This document shows, one piece after another, positions 8,758-17,326 of a stretch of 64,000 nt of DNA (the stretch's first letter is position 1; every line of letters begins with the position of its first letter). Source of the DNA: Pedobacter sp. JY14-1 (GTDB lineage: Bacteria; Bacteroidota; Bacteroidia; Sphingobacteriales; Sphingobacteriaceae); the NCBI RefSeq assembly GCF_029269825.1, contig NZ_JARJHU010000001.1, positions 597,786-661,785 on the forward strand, in the 5' to 3' direction. A program made the translations under genes and the position numbers. The notes under the pieces are model-generated. The model searched no databases, had not been told where the DNA came from, and saw only the letters and a program-made list of their open reading frames with translations.

Positions 8758-9639
8758 CTAACTAAGATTTTCTTCAATCAGCAGGTTGATGATACCATCA
8801 ACCATACCCACCTTAGGCACATAGACCTGCTTGATCCCGGTCCATTTCATCAGGGTAATGAAAATCTCCGCGGCGGGGATGATCACATCTGCCCTGTCAG
8901 GATTCAGTCCGTAAATGCTGATCCTTTCCTTCAGTGAATAACTGTTCAGTTCATTGTACAGGCTCTTCAGTTTCAGGAAGGAAAGCGGCAGTCCCTCCTT
9001 TTCGCCCGACATGCGGAAGAGCTTGTTGATATTTCCCCCGGTACCGATACCGACGACGTTACGCAGCGATTTGGTCTGAGCCTTTACCCAATCCCTCATT
9101 TCTTCCCATGTCTCATCCTTATCCTGATTGTCCAGGATGCGGATAGTACCGATGTTAAAGGACCTGGAAGCCACGGGTTGACGGTTGACAAAAACGGAGA
9201 GTTCGGTACTTCCTCCACCTACATCAATGTACAGGTAACTTTTATCCGGGTCGAGGTTATTTTCAATGTGATTGGAATAGATGATATTGGCCTCACGCTG
9301 ACCCTCAATGATCTCCAGATCGATATCCGCTTCTTCCCTGATCCGCTCCGCGATTTGCTTTCCGTTCGCAGAGTCCCGCAAGGCAGAAGTGGCACAGGCC
9401 AGGTATGCAGATACATGATAGACATCCATGAGGTGCCTGAAAGCGATCATGGATTTCACCAGTTCTCCGGCTTTGCGTTCAGAAATATAATGATCAAGGA
9501 AGGCGTCGTCGCCCAGACGCAGGGGTACGCGGACGAGGGTATTTTTCTTGAATGTATAACCTTCTTCGGTATGGGTGATGTCTGCAATGAGCAGTCTGAC
9601 TGCGTTGGAACCGATGTCTATGGCGGCGTATCTTAACAT
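8758..9639 (-). CDS. ppx: Ppx/GppA family exopolyphosphatase
   Basis: The 293-residue protein has the ASKHA-fold phosphate loops of Ppx/GppA phosphatases: AAIDIGSNAVRLLIAD near the N-terminus and YIDVGGGSTELSVF near residue 140. It is the short form (about 300 residues) without the C-terminal HD-like domain of E. coli Ppx. It hydrolyses polyphosphate chains or pppGpp. Its ATG begins at the base directly next to the ppk stop codon (9640), so the two genes are one transcription unit that makes and breaks polyphosphate, a common arrangement. Which of the two substrates dominates is not visible. Confidence 0.88.
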   Translation of the reverse strand: MLRYAAIDIGSNAVRLLIADITHTEEGYTFKKNTLVRVPLRLGDDAFLDHYISERKAGELVKSMIAFRHLMDVYHVSAYLACATSALRDSANGKQIAERIREEADIDLEIIEGQREANIIYSNHIENNLDPDKSYLYIDVGGGSTELSVFVNRQPVASRSFNIGTIRILDNQDKDETWEEMRDWVKAQTKSLRNVVGIGTGGNINKLFRMSGEKEGLPLSFLKLKSLYNELNSYSLKERISIYGLNPDRADVIIPAAEIFITLMKWTGIKQVYVPKVGMVDGIINLLIEENLS

Positions 9640-11694
9640 TTACTGATGCTTGTTCTTGAGGTAATTATAGGTCTGCACCTGGGCCCTTATCTTTGTCTTG
9701 AGCCTGTTTGTGTGGTATTTATTGTTGTTTTGCTTGTTGATATCGCGGGCTTTCACATTGTCCTGCAGCTGGAACTCGATAATATCCCGGATTTCCTGAC
9801 AGACTTCTGCATCCAGCACCGGAAAACCTACTTCGACCCGGTGGTCGAGGTTGCGGGTCATGAGGTCAGCAGAGGACAGATACATTTCTTCATGCTCATT
9901 GTTACAGAAAATGAATACACGGGCATGTTCCAGGAATTTATCAATGATACTGATGACGGTGATGTTCTCGCTGAATCCCTTTACCCCGGGCACCAATGTA
10001 CAGATACCCCTGACAATAAGTTTGATGATAACACCGGCATTACTGGCATCATACAGCTTTTGAACTACACCCTCGTCGGCGAGACTATTGACTTTAAGGA
10101 TCATATAGGCTGGCTTACCTTGTCTGGCGAATTTTATTTCGCGGTCGATGAGTGCATAAATACGTGGCCTGGCGTCGACAGGCGAGACAATAAGATGCTT
10201 GAAGTCTTTGGCTATGGTGCGCTTGCTGAGTGCGTCGAAAAGCTTGCGCAGATCATGCGTGATCTCCTTTCTGGCCGTAAAGATGCTATGATCGCAATAA
10301 ATCCGGGCTGTCTTTTCGTTGAAGTTGCCTGTAGCGAGATTGGCGTAATAAACAGGCCTTCCCTTTTCTATACGGGTAACCAGGCAGATCTTGGAATGCA
10401 CCTTATAGTCACTAAGCCCATAATTGACATCCACCCCCTCTTCCTGTAAACGGCTGGTCCAGTAGATATTGGCCTGTTCGTCGAAACGGGCTTTCAACTC
10501 GACCAGGCAGCTGACACGTTTACCGTTCTTCGCAGCATTGATGAGTGCGTTGATGACTTTGGAGTTTTCGGCCAGCCGGTAAAGGGTAATGCTGATCTCT
10601 GTAACCTTGGGGTCGATGGCCGCCTCACGGAGAAAAAGTATGATATAATCATAGCTCTGATAAGGCAGGTTAATCACGAAATCCCTGGACTTTAATTTAT
10701 TGATGATGCTCTCGGTACGGTGTAATCCGGATACCTTGAGTGGGATATTGGGTGCATATTCCAGGTTTTTAGAACCCACATTGGGAAATTTGATAAAATC
10801 ACCGAATTTATGATAACGGTTACCGGGAATGAGGCTCTCTGCTTCTATCTTCAGCTTGGACACCAATATGTTAAGCATTTCAAAAGGCATTTCGGTATCG
10901 TAAAGCAAACGCATAGGTTTGCCTTTTTTCCGCTTGTCAAGACTGCTTTTCAGCTCGTCTATAAACTTATCGCTGACATTCTTGTCAATATCCAGTTCTG
11001 CATCACGGGTAAGCTGTATCGAATAGGCAGAAAGCTCATCGTAACTGAAGACATAAAAAATATCGTCCAGACAGTATTTGATGATATCTTCAACCAGTAT
11101 AATGAATTTCAGGTCATTGGTCTCTGGCAGTACCAGAAAACGCGGCAGGTCCGGAGGAAGCTCAATAAGTGCATATTTCAGGTTTTTCCCGGAAGATTTT
11201 CTGGACAGGCGCACAAAGAAATAAAGGTAGCGATCTTTGAGTTCAGGAAACGGTCTGTCCAGGTCGAGCATAATGGGCACCAGGGTAGATAAGATTGCAT
11301 CCCTGAAATGATTACGAACGAACTCTCCCCTGGATACGTTAAGTTGAGTATCGTTCAGAATAAAAATCCTGTTTTGCGCCAGTTCGTTGATCAGCGTAGC
11401 CTGAAAAAGCTGCTCAAACTTACGTTCCTGCCGGACAACGACATTTTTGATCTCATTAAGTACCTTTTTTGGATTGAAACCCAGTAAAGCCTTTGATTTG
11501 TCGTTGAGATTGGCAAGGCGGCTCATCGTGGCTACCCTTACCCGGTAAAATTCTTCCAGATTTGAAGAAAAGATCGACAGAAACCTGATCCGTTCGATCA
11601 GTGGCACGGTCTCATCCGCAGCTTCCTGCAAAACCCGTTCGTTGAAATACAACCAACTGATTTCCCTGTTCAGAAACGGCACCTTTTTCTTCAT
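9640..11694 (-). CDS. ppk1: Polyphosphate kinase 1
   Basis: The 684-residue protein matches PPK1 along its whole length. The N-terminal domain begins with FLNREISWLYFNERVL. The two phospholipase-D-like catalytic domains carry the conserved histidines: H433 in YKVHSKICL, the expected autophosphorylation site, and H590 in KFLEHARVFIF. The family enzyme transfers the gamma phosphate of ATP reversibly to polyphosphate at the membrane. It is the first gene of the ppk-ppx unit, with 83 bases separating it from the small basic protein gene downstream in map order. I saw no PHO-type regulatory site. Confidence 0.93.
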   Translation of the reverse strand: MKKKVPFLNREISWLYFNERVLQEAADETVPLIERIRFLSIFSSNLEEFYRVRVATMSRLANLNDKSKALLGFNPKKVLNEIKNVVVRQERKFEQLFQATLINELAQNRIFILNDTQLNVSRGEFVRNHFRDAILSTLVPIMLDLDRPFPELKDRYLYFFVRLSRKSSGKNLKYALIELPPDLPRFLVLPETNDLKFIILVEDIIKYCLDDIFYVFSYDELSAYSIQLTRDAELDIDKNVSDKFIDELKSSLDKRKKGKPMRLLYDTEMPFEMLNILVSKLKIEAESLIPGNRYHKFGDFIKFPNVGSKNLEYAPNIPLKVSGLHRTESIINKLKSRDFVINLPYQSYDYIILFLREAAIDPKVTEISITLYRLAENSKVINALINAAKNGKRVSCLVELKARFDEQANIYWTSRLQEEGVDVNYGLSDYKVHSKICLVTRIEKGRPVYYANLATGNFNEKTARIYCDHSIFTARKEITHDLRKLFDALSKRTIAKDFKHLIVSPVDARPRIYALIDREIKFARQGKPAYMILKVNSLADEGVVQKLYDASNAGVIIKLIVRGICTLVPGVKGFSENITVISIIDKFLEHARVFIFCNNEHEEMYLSSADLMTRNLDHRVEVGFPVLDAEVCQEIRDIIEFQLQDNVKARDINKQNNNKYHTNRLKTKIRAQVQTYNYLKNKHQ

Positions 11695-11777
11695 TGACCA
11701 ATGCTAATTTAATTTTCAAAACTGCGCATTCTATTGTTAATTCATTGTTAATTATCAATAACGACCGCAATTTTTTA

Positions 11778-12182
11778 TTAATCTTCAGCTTTCCTGGAAG
11801 TAGTATCAGGTTTTGCAGAAGCAGGCCTGGCTATAACTTTTGCCGGGGTTAACTTGGCTTTTACTGCTGCAGTCTTTCTTGTCACGGATTTGGTCGATGC
11901 AGCAGGTTTGGCGGCAGCTGCACCCTTAGCCTGGCTTTCGGTTGCCGGTGCTTTTTTGCCAGGCACTTTGCCATTACCTTCCTGCCGTGCTTTCCCAAGC
12001 TTCTTGGAGAGCTTTTTAGCGATAAACTTACCCGCGATCTCTACGTCTTTGGCAATACGGCCGGCATCGTGGCCCAAATTGACAACGGCTTCTAAAATCT
12101 TGTCAGTCAGTCCTTTTTCCAGTTCTTTCCTGGCAGCTTTTTTTTGTGCTTTTTGCTGGTCCTTTGGTTTAGGGGATTTCAT
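11778..12182 (-). CDS. Small lysine/alanine-rich basic protein, possibly nucleoid-associated
   Basis: I do not recognise a named family. From the ATG at 12182 the product has 134 residues; an in-frame ATG at 12239 would give 153, but the extra residues are of different composition, so I prefer the shorter form. The first 60 residues are predicted helical and amphipathic (for example LEKGLTDKILEAVV), and residues 70-134 are a low-complexity Lys/Ala/Pro/Thr tail with KKAPA- and KPAAS-type repeats, as in histone H1-like bacterial proteins. There is no signal peptide. A DNA- or polyanion-binding role is inferred from charge alone. The neighbouring ppk-ppx genes make the polyanion polyphosphate, a possible but unproven link. 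Confidence 0.6.
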   Translation of the reverse strand: MKSPKPKDQQKAQKKAARKELEKGLTDKILEAVVNLGHDAGRIAKDVEIAGKFIAKKLSKKLGKARQEGNGKVPGKKAPATESQAKGAAAAKPAASTKSVTRKTAAVKAKLTPAKVIARPASAKPDTTSRKAED

Positions 12183-12321
12183 ATTGCTATTTTTAAATGT
12201 TTTATGGTCAGACAAGATACTGACAGATTTATCTGCCATTTTTTAATTAATTTTGTTTTTTGTATGCCCTGAATAAACGTTTACTTAAAATTAATCCATT
12301 TTTCACAATAAAGCTATAATC

Positions 12322-12813
12322 ATGCCCAGTTTCGACATCGTCAGCAAGGTTGATGCGCAGACATTTGACAATGCGATGAACAATGCAAAGAAAGAAATCC
12401 TGAACCGATACGATTTCAATAATTCCAAAAGTACTATAGACCACGATAAAAAGACGAACACTATAGTGATCGTTACAGAAGACGATATGCGGCTGAAGGC
12501 CATCACGGATGCCATTATTTCAAAGATGTTTAAGCAGAACCTGGATGCGGCCAGTCTGGACTTTGGCAAGGAGCAGTATGCTTCAGGTAATATGATCCGT
12601 AAGGAAGTCCGGGTAAAGGAAGGGATCGACAAAGAGACCGCGAAAAAGATCGTTGCCAGAATCAAGGACAGCAAACTGAAGGTGCAGGCATCCATCATGG
12701 AAGAGCAAGTCCGGGTGCAGGGCAAGAGTATCGACGACCTTCAGGCTGTGATCGCACTTTGCCGGAAGGAAGATTTTGGTCAGCCGCTACAGTACATTAA
12801 CATGCGCAACTAA
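12322..12813 (+). CDS. yajQ: YajQ family nucleotide-binding protein (DUF520)
   Basis: A 163-residue cytoplasmic protein that aligns with YajQ from end to end: it begins PSFDIVSKVD, has the conserved ALNRYDF-like stretch as ILNRYDFNNS, and ends with LQAVIALCRKEDFGQPLQYINMRN. The family has two ferredoxin-like domains. A member in Xanthomonas binds cyclic di-GMP and acts with a transcription factor; whether this applies here is unknown. The next gene (acetyltransferase) starts on the last base of its stop codon, so they are translationally coupled. A TAATTTTG element at 12248-12255 could be its -7 box, though no good -33 box precedes it. Confidence 0.9.
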   Translation: MPSFDIVSKVDAQTFDNAMNNAKKEILNRYDFNNSKSTIDHDKKTNTIVIVTEDDMRLKAITDAIISKMFKQNLDAASLDFGKEQYASGNMIRKEVRVKEGIDKETAKKIVARIKDSKLKVQASIMEEQVRVQGKSIDDLQAVIALCRKEDFGQPLQYINMRN

Positions 12814-13256
12814 TGGAAATCGCAGAAAATGGCTTTATATTTTCGGATAATAAAGCCCTGCTTGATGTAGCAGCGATACATGACTATCTTGCTAACCAAT
12901 CCTATTGGGCGGAAGGCATTCCCCTGGAAACCGTGCAGCGCTCCGTAGACAATTCCCTGTGTTTCGGCATTTACCGCGATGGGAAACAGATTGGATTTGC
13001 ACGCTGGATCACGGACAAGGCAACTTTCGGTTATCTTGCCGATGTCTATGTGCTGGAGGCTTACCGTGGGCAGGGTCTTTCGAAGAAACTGCTTTCCCTT
13101 ATGCTTTTTCATCCGGAGCTGCAAGGACTGAGACGCTATATGCTGGCTACTCAGGATGCACATGGTCTGTATGCCCAGTTCGGTTTTAAGCCAATACCAA
13201 ATCCCGACAGGCTGATGGGCATTGCCGTACCCGATATCTATAAGAAAAAGGCTTAG
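12813..13256 (+). CDS. GNAT family N-acetyltransferase
   Basis: The 147-residue protein has the acetyl-CoA loop of GNAT enzymes in YRGQGLSKKLL (motif A, R/Q-x-x-G-x-G/A), preceded by the beta-strand motif in TFGYLADVYVLEA. The start ATG overlaps the yajQ stop (TAATG), so the pair is co-transcribed. GNAT proteins of this small group acetylate amines of small molecules, but the acceptor is not evident. Its stop codon overlaps that of the convergent gene on the other strand by four bases. Confidence 0.85.
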   Translation: MEIAENGFIFSDNKALLDVAAIHDYLANQSYWAEGIPLETVQRSVDNSLCFGIYRDGKQIGFARWITDKATFGYLADVYVLEAYRGQGLSKKLLSLMLFHPELQGLRRYMLATQDAHGLYAQFGFKPIPNPDRLMGIAVPDIYKKKA

Positions 13257-14563
13257 ACCGTCTTTACATCATCTTCGCTGTAATCCCGGATATCCGTAAT
13301 ATAACCATTGATGATCAGGAAGTCAAACAGCGGCCTGGCGTCAGCTGTAACGGGCATATTGGAAGTGGTGATTACTTCACTGGTCTTCTTGTCCAGAAAG
13401 GGATATGCAAACAACTTCACATTTTTACTGAACATATCACTTACATAATTGAGTAACTGACTGGTATAGTTTTCACCGAAATTACTGGAATTGAACACAA
13501 ATTTCAGGTTGTTGATATTTGTAGACATACCCACACTCTTGGGCTTGCAGCGGTCCAGGTATTTGGCCAGCTTGTTGTGCCTGGCGAAGTTGGATACAAT
13601 CACATGATTGCCTGTCCTGCACATCTCCTCTGCCCGCTTTGCGGCGGCCCTCAGATCATTGTCATGCAGTTCGTCCCCTTCTGACAGTACATTGGACATC
13701 AGTACCTCGATCAGTACGCTGAGGTTTTCCTGCCGCACGTTTTCTGTACGTACAAACTGGTCCACGGCCTTGTTAAGCATGCTGAAGTTGGGCTGGGACT
13801 TTTGCGCATACTTCGTGCGCAGGATCATAATGTCCTTTTTGTACAGCAGGTCTTTAGGCAGGCAGGGCTGACCTTCCGGATCGAAAATGGCAGCGTCCGA
13901 AAAATCCTTGGCAATGAGATAAAGGTTAAGCAGGATGTTGTCAGCATTTTTGAACGCGGGACCACTCACTGAAATAAGATCGATCTCCACTGAACCGATA
14001 GTAAGGTTATCGGCCAGCGATTCGATCATCGTCCTGCGGTCATTATGATAATAAAAGGCCGCATATACGAGATTCACACCAATGATACCAAGCACATTCT
14101 GCTGCAATGCGCCATCAGTATCCAGCAGCCGGACATGAAAAATGATCTGACTGGCCTCGCCATCAGGTTCGGTCTGAAACTTCAGTCCGATCCAGCCGTG
14201 CGGATCGTTGGATTTATTGTAATTAAGGGTAGTTACGGTATCCGCAAAGGCAAAGAAGGTGCGATCATCATATTTGGTACCACTGAGACGCTCGTTGAGC
14301 AGGTCGTACTCATGGTTAAGCATTTTCTGGAGCCTTGACTTACTGACATACCTGCCCGATTCTTCCGCTCCGTAAATGGCATCACTGAAAGTCATGTCAT
14401 AGGCTGACATCGTCTTGGCTACTGTTCCTGAGGCCGCACCAGCTGTGAAAAAGTTACGGGCGACTTCCTGTCCCGCCCCGATCTCTGCAAAGGTACCGTA
14501 GATCTTTGGGTCAAGATTGATCTTCAGGGCCTTACGTCTGGTATCCAGAATTTCTCTTTCCAT
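13253..14563 (-). CDS. Conserved cytoplasmic protein of unknown function
   Basis: The product is 436 residues long from the ATG at 14563; the longer frame to 14581 adds six residues with no merit. I recognise it as a widely conserved bacterial protein that begins with MEREILDTRRKALKINLD and has the GQEVARNFFTAGAASGT stretch, but no function is known to me, and database names for relatives may be unreliable. No signal peptide or membrane segment is seen. The N-terminal half is rich in conserved charged and glycine positions, and the C-terminal part ends in an acidic tail. It lies between an acetyltransferase and an ABC ATPase, giving no functional hint. The gene ends in a four-base convergent overlap with the acetyltransferase gene. 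Confidence 0.75.
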   Translation of the reverse strand: MEREILDTRRKALKINLDPKIYGTFAEIGAGQEVARNFFTAGAASGTVAKTMSAYDMTFSDAIYGAEESGRYVSKSRLQKMLNHEYDLLNERLSGTKYDDRTFFAFADTVTTLNYNKSNDPHGWIGLKFQTEPDGEASQIIFHVRLLDTDGALQQNVLGIIGVNLVYAAFYYHNDRRTMIESLADNLTIGSVEIDLISVSGPAFKNADNILLNLYLIAKDFSDAAIFDPEGQPCLPKDLLYKKDIMILRTKYAQKSQPNFSMLNKAVDQFVRTENVRQENLSVLIEVLMSNVLSEGDELHDNDLRAAAKRAEEMCRTGNHVIVSNFARHNKLAKYLDRCKPKSVGMSTNINNLKFVFNSSNFGENYTSQLLNYVSDMFSKNVKLFAYPFLDKKTSEVITTSNMPVTADARPLFDFLIINGYITDIRDYSEDDVKTV

Positions 14564-14664
14564 TGTACAAAAATAGCACAATCGGCGGCTCCGGACGACT
14601 ATTTTACCTATCTTAACGCAAAAATAACCTGATGCAGTTTATCCTGTGTAAGGATTTTGTACAG

Positions 14665-16353
14665 ATGCTGAAAATCGAAAACCTTCAGGTAGATTTCCAA
14701 AGTGAAGCAGGAGCCTGGCTAACTGCCGTCGCCGGGGTTGAACTGACCGTAAAGCGCGGCACTGTACTGGGCATCGTTGGTGAGTCTGGCTCCGGAAAGT
14801 CAGTCACTGCCTTTTCGGTCATGCGTCTGCACGACCATTCAGTGACAAAGATCAGCGGGCAAATACTGTTTGAGGACATCGACTTGCTTTCCCTCAGTGA
14901 AGCGCAGATCCGCAAATACCGGGGCAACCAGATCGCGATGATTTTCCAGGAACCTATGACCTCACTAAACCCTGTGTTTACCTGTGGTGACCAGGTTTGT
15001 GAGGCCATTATGCTGCACCAGAACGTGGATCGGAAAACAGCGAAACAAAAGACACTGGCTTTATTTGAAGAAGTAATGTTGCCCAGACCTGAACTGGTCT
15101 ATGACAGTTATCCGCACCAGGTTTCCGGAGGACAGAAACAACGGGTCATGATCGCTATGGCGCTCAGCTGTAACCCATCCCTGCTGATCGCGGACGAACC
15201 CACGACAGCACTGGATGTTACGGTGCAAAAGACAGTGCTTGAATTGCTCCTGAAGTTAAAAACCGAAAGGAATATGGCGATGATCTTTATTTCCCATGAC
15301 CTGGGCGTAATCAGTGACATTGCGGACGATGTAGCAGTAATGTACGAGGGCACCATCGCAGAGCAGGGTCCTGTGCGGCAGCTCCTTAGCAATCCAAAAC
15401 ACCCTTATACGCAGGGCCTGCTGGCTTGCAGGCCAGACCCGGGGCGCTCACTGAAAATGCTTCCGGTAGTAGAAGATTTTCTGGCTGGAAGGAAAACACT
15501 GCACGTAAACACACAAGAACAAATTACCATCCGCAGAGAAGCCTTATACAGCCAGCCCCCTTTACTGGAAGTAAAAGGTCTCTGCACCTGGTATCCGGTC
15601 AGGAAAGGCTTATTTGGTTCCGTTTCAGGCTATGTGAAGGCAGTCGATGGCATTAGCTTCGAGGTGCGTCCAGGTGAGACACTGGGCCTGGTTGGCGAGT
15701 CCGGATGCGGAAAGACTACGCTGGGCCGCAGCATCCTGCGGCTGATAGAACCGACTTCGGGGAGCGTCATATTCAATGGCCGGGAAGTAACCTCGTTGGG
15801 CCGGTCTGAGTTGAGGGGGCTCAGACGCGACATGCAAATCATCTTCCAGGACCCGTATTCGTCTTTGAACCCAAGGCTTACGATAGGCAAGGCATTGATG
15901 GAACCACTGCAGGTGCATGGCCTGATGAAGGGCGATCGCGAGCGGAAGCAATACGTACTGGAGTTGATGGGCCGCGTTGGTCTCAGCTCCCGGCATATAG
16001 ACCGGTATCCCCACGAATTTTCAGGGGGCCAGCGGCAGCGCATCGTCATTGCCCGGGCACTGGCCCTTCAACCAAGGTTTATCATTTGTGATGAATCTGT
16101 TTCTGCACTGGACGTCTCGGTACAAGCCCAGGTGCTGAACTTGCTGCGTGAGTTACAACAGGAATTTGGCCTTACCTATATCTTCATTTCTCATGATCTG
16201 GCCGTAGTGAAACATATTTCCGACCGGATGATCGTAATGAACCAGGGACGTATCGAGGAGGAAGGTTTTCCTGAAGACATTTATGAGCGGCCGGGAACTG
16301 CTTATACCCGGCGGCTGATCGACTCCATCCCCGGCAGAGGCATTGGTCACTGA
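14665..16353 (+). CDS. Fused ABC transporter ATPase of the dipeptide/nickel type (DppD-DppF-like)
   Basis: Two complete ATPase domains lie in one 562-residue chain. Domain 1 has Walker A GESGSGKS near residue 39, signature VSGGQKQR and Walker B LLIADEPT; domain 2 has [16 protein letters not shown] and FIICDES. Each also has the oligopeptide-type C-terminal region ([11 protein letters not shown] in domain 1). The ATG at 14665 gives the usual beginning [11 protein letters not shown]; the frame extends 33 bases upstream without similarity. No permease or substrate-binding gene lies nearby, so the membrane partners must be encoded elsewhere. The substrate is probably a peptide, but this is not proven. 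The last 7 bases overlap the convergent mscS-type gene. Confidence 0.88.
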   Translation: MLKIENLQVDFQSEAGAWLTAVAGVELTVKRGTVLGIVGESGSGKSVTAFSVMRLHDHSVTKISGQILFEDIDLLSLSEAQIRKYRGNQIAMIFQEPMTSLNPVFTCGDQVCEAIMLHQNVDRKTAKQKTLALFEEVMLPRPELVYDSYPHQVSGGQKQRVMIAMALSCNPSLLIADEPTTALDVTVQKTVLELLLKLKTERNMAMIFISHDLGVISDIADDVAVMYEGTIAEQGPVRQLLSNPKHPYTQGLLACRPDPGRSLKMLPVVEDFLAGRKTLHVNTQEQITIRREALYSQPPLLEVKGLCTWYPVRKGLFGSVSGYVKAVDGISFEVRPGETLGLVGESGCGKTTLGRSILRLIEPTSGSVIFNGREVTSLGRSELRGLRRDMQIIFQDPYSSLNPRLTIGKALMEPLQVHGLMKGDRERKQYVLELMGRVGLSSRHIDRYPHEFSGGQRQRIVIARALALQPRFIICDESVSALDVSVQAQVLNLLRELQQEFGLTYIFISHDLAVVKHISDRMIVMNQGRIEEEGFPEDIYERPGTAYTRRLIDSIPGRGIGH

Positions 16354-17258
16354 CGCTGCATCGCATCCTTTACAGCTTCTTCATTTCCCTTCAGCCTGGC
16401 CGATAACCTGATCAGCGCAGTATTGATCGCCCTTCTGATCTGTCTTTCCTTCAGTTTGTCGTAATGCTTCAGCAATACCATAACTTTAAAGATTACCGCA
16501 TCTTTGTTGATGGCAATGGTCTTAACGGTAAGTCCGCCGGGTACCACATTGTCCGCAAAACCAGAGATAACTTTGTCGAGGTGCTTTTCCAGATATTCAG
16601 GAGTATAACCATTTTCAAGGGCCATATCAAATTCGATACTCAGCTTTTTGGTGTTCTGTTTCGACTGGTTGATGATGACCGAACTAAAGGCCAGTGAATT
16701 GGGAATGATTACCATATCACTGTCTTCATTCTGCAGGATCATATTGATCAGCGTAATATCCAGTATCTTTCCTTCGTGGTCCCCTATCCTGATATGGTCG
16801 CCCAGTGACAGCCGGTCGGAAAACATGATGATAAGGCCGTTGATCATGTTATTGATGTAGTCCTTAAAAGTAACCGCGATAGCCGCAGCGACAATAGACA
16901 CGCTGAAGATAAATTCCTGTGGCTTAATAGCCAGCAGGGTAGTCAGTGCAAATACCGCGACCGCTGTATTCAGTATGGAAACAATGCGGTTAATGCCCAG
17001 AATAAAGTTGTCCTTAATATTCTTCTTAAAACGGTGCTTACGGATATACCAATAGATAATGATCAGCCGGAGCACCGAGAAGGCCAGACTTGGGCCCAGA
17101 AAAACAGCAAGCGCCCTGGCTGCAGTTTCTATTCTGGGATAATCCATGTAAAACTGTGGCCTGTTGAGGTAAAAATAAACCAGCAGCAGGTAGACAACCG
17201 CTTTAACGAGGATCATGAGCAGCTCCCTGCCAGTATTTCGTTCTCTGTCTTCTATCAT
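16347..17258 (-). CDS. MscS-type small-conductance mechanosensitive channel
   Basis: A 303-residue protein with about four N-terminal membrane segments, the last being the glycine/alanine-rich pore helix ([28 protein letters not shown]), followed by the beta domain ([20 protein letters not shown]) and an alpha/beta C-terminal domain. This is the MscS order, with extra membrane helices before the pore. It releases solutes when membrane tension rises. A TATATTTG box on the - strand (17277-17270) lies only a few bases ahead of the ATG, suggesting a very short leader or a promoter further up. The gene is divergent from rnr. Confidence 0.87.
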   Translation of the reverse strand: MIEDRERNTGRELLMILVKAVVYLLLVYFYLNRPQFYMDYPRIETAARALAVFLGPSLAFSVLRLIIIYWYIRKHRFKKNIKDNFILGINRIVSILNTAVAVFALTTLLAIKPQEFIFSVSIVAAAIAVTFKDYINNMINGLIIMFSDRLSLGDHIRIGDHEGKILDITLINMILQNEDSDMVIIPNSLAFSSVIINQSKQNTKKLSIEFDMALENGYTPEYLEKHLDKVISGFADNVVPGGLTVKTIAINKDAVIFKVMVLLKHYDKLKERQIRRAINTALIRLSARLKGNEEAVKDAMQRQ

Positions 17259-17326
17259 GGCAATAATACCAAATATAACAATCTATGGCTTCAATTTGTT
17301 ACCTTCGGTGTGATCAAGACCGTATT

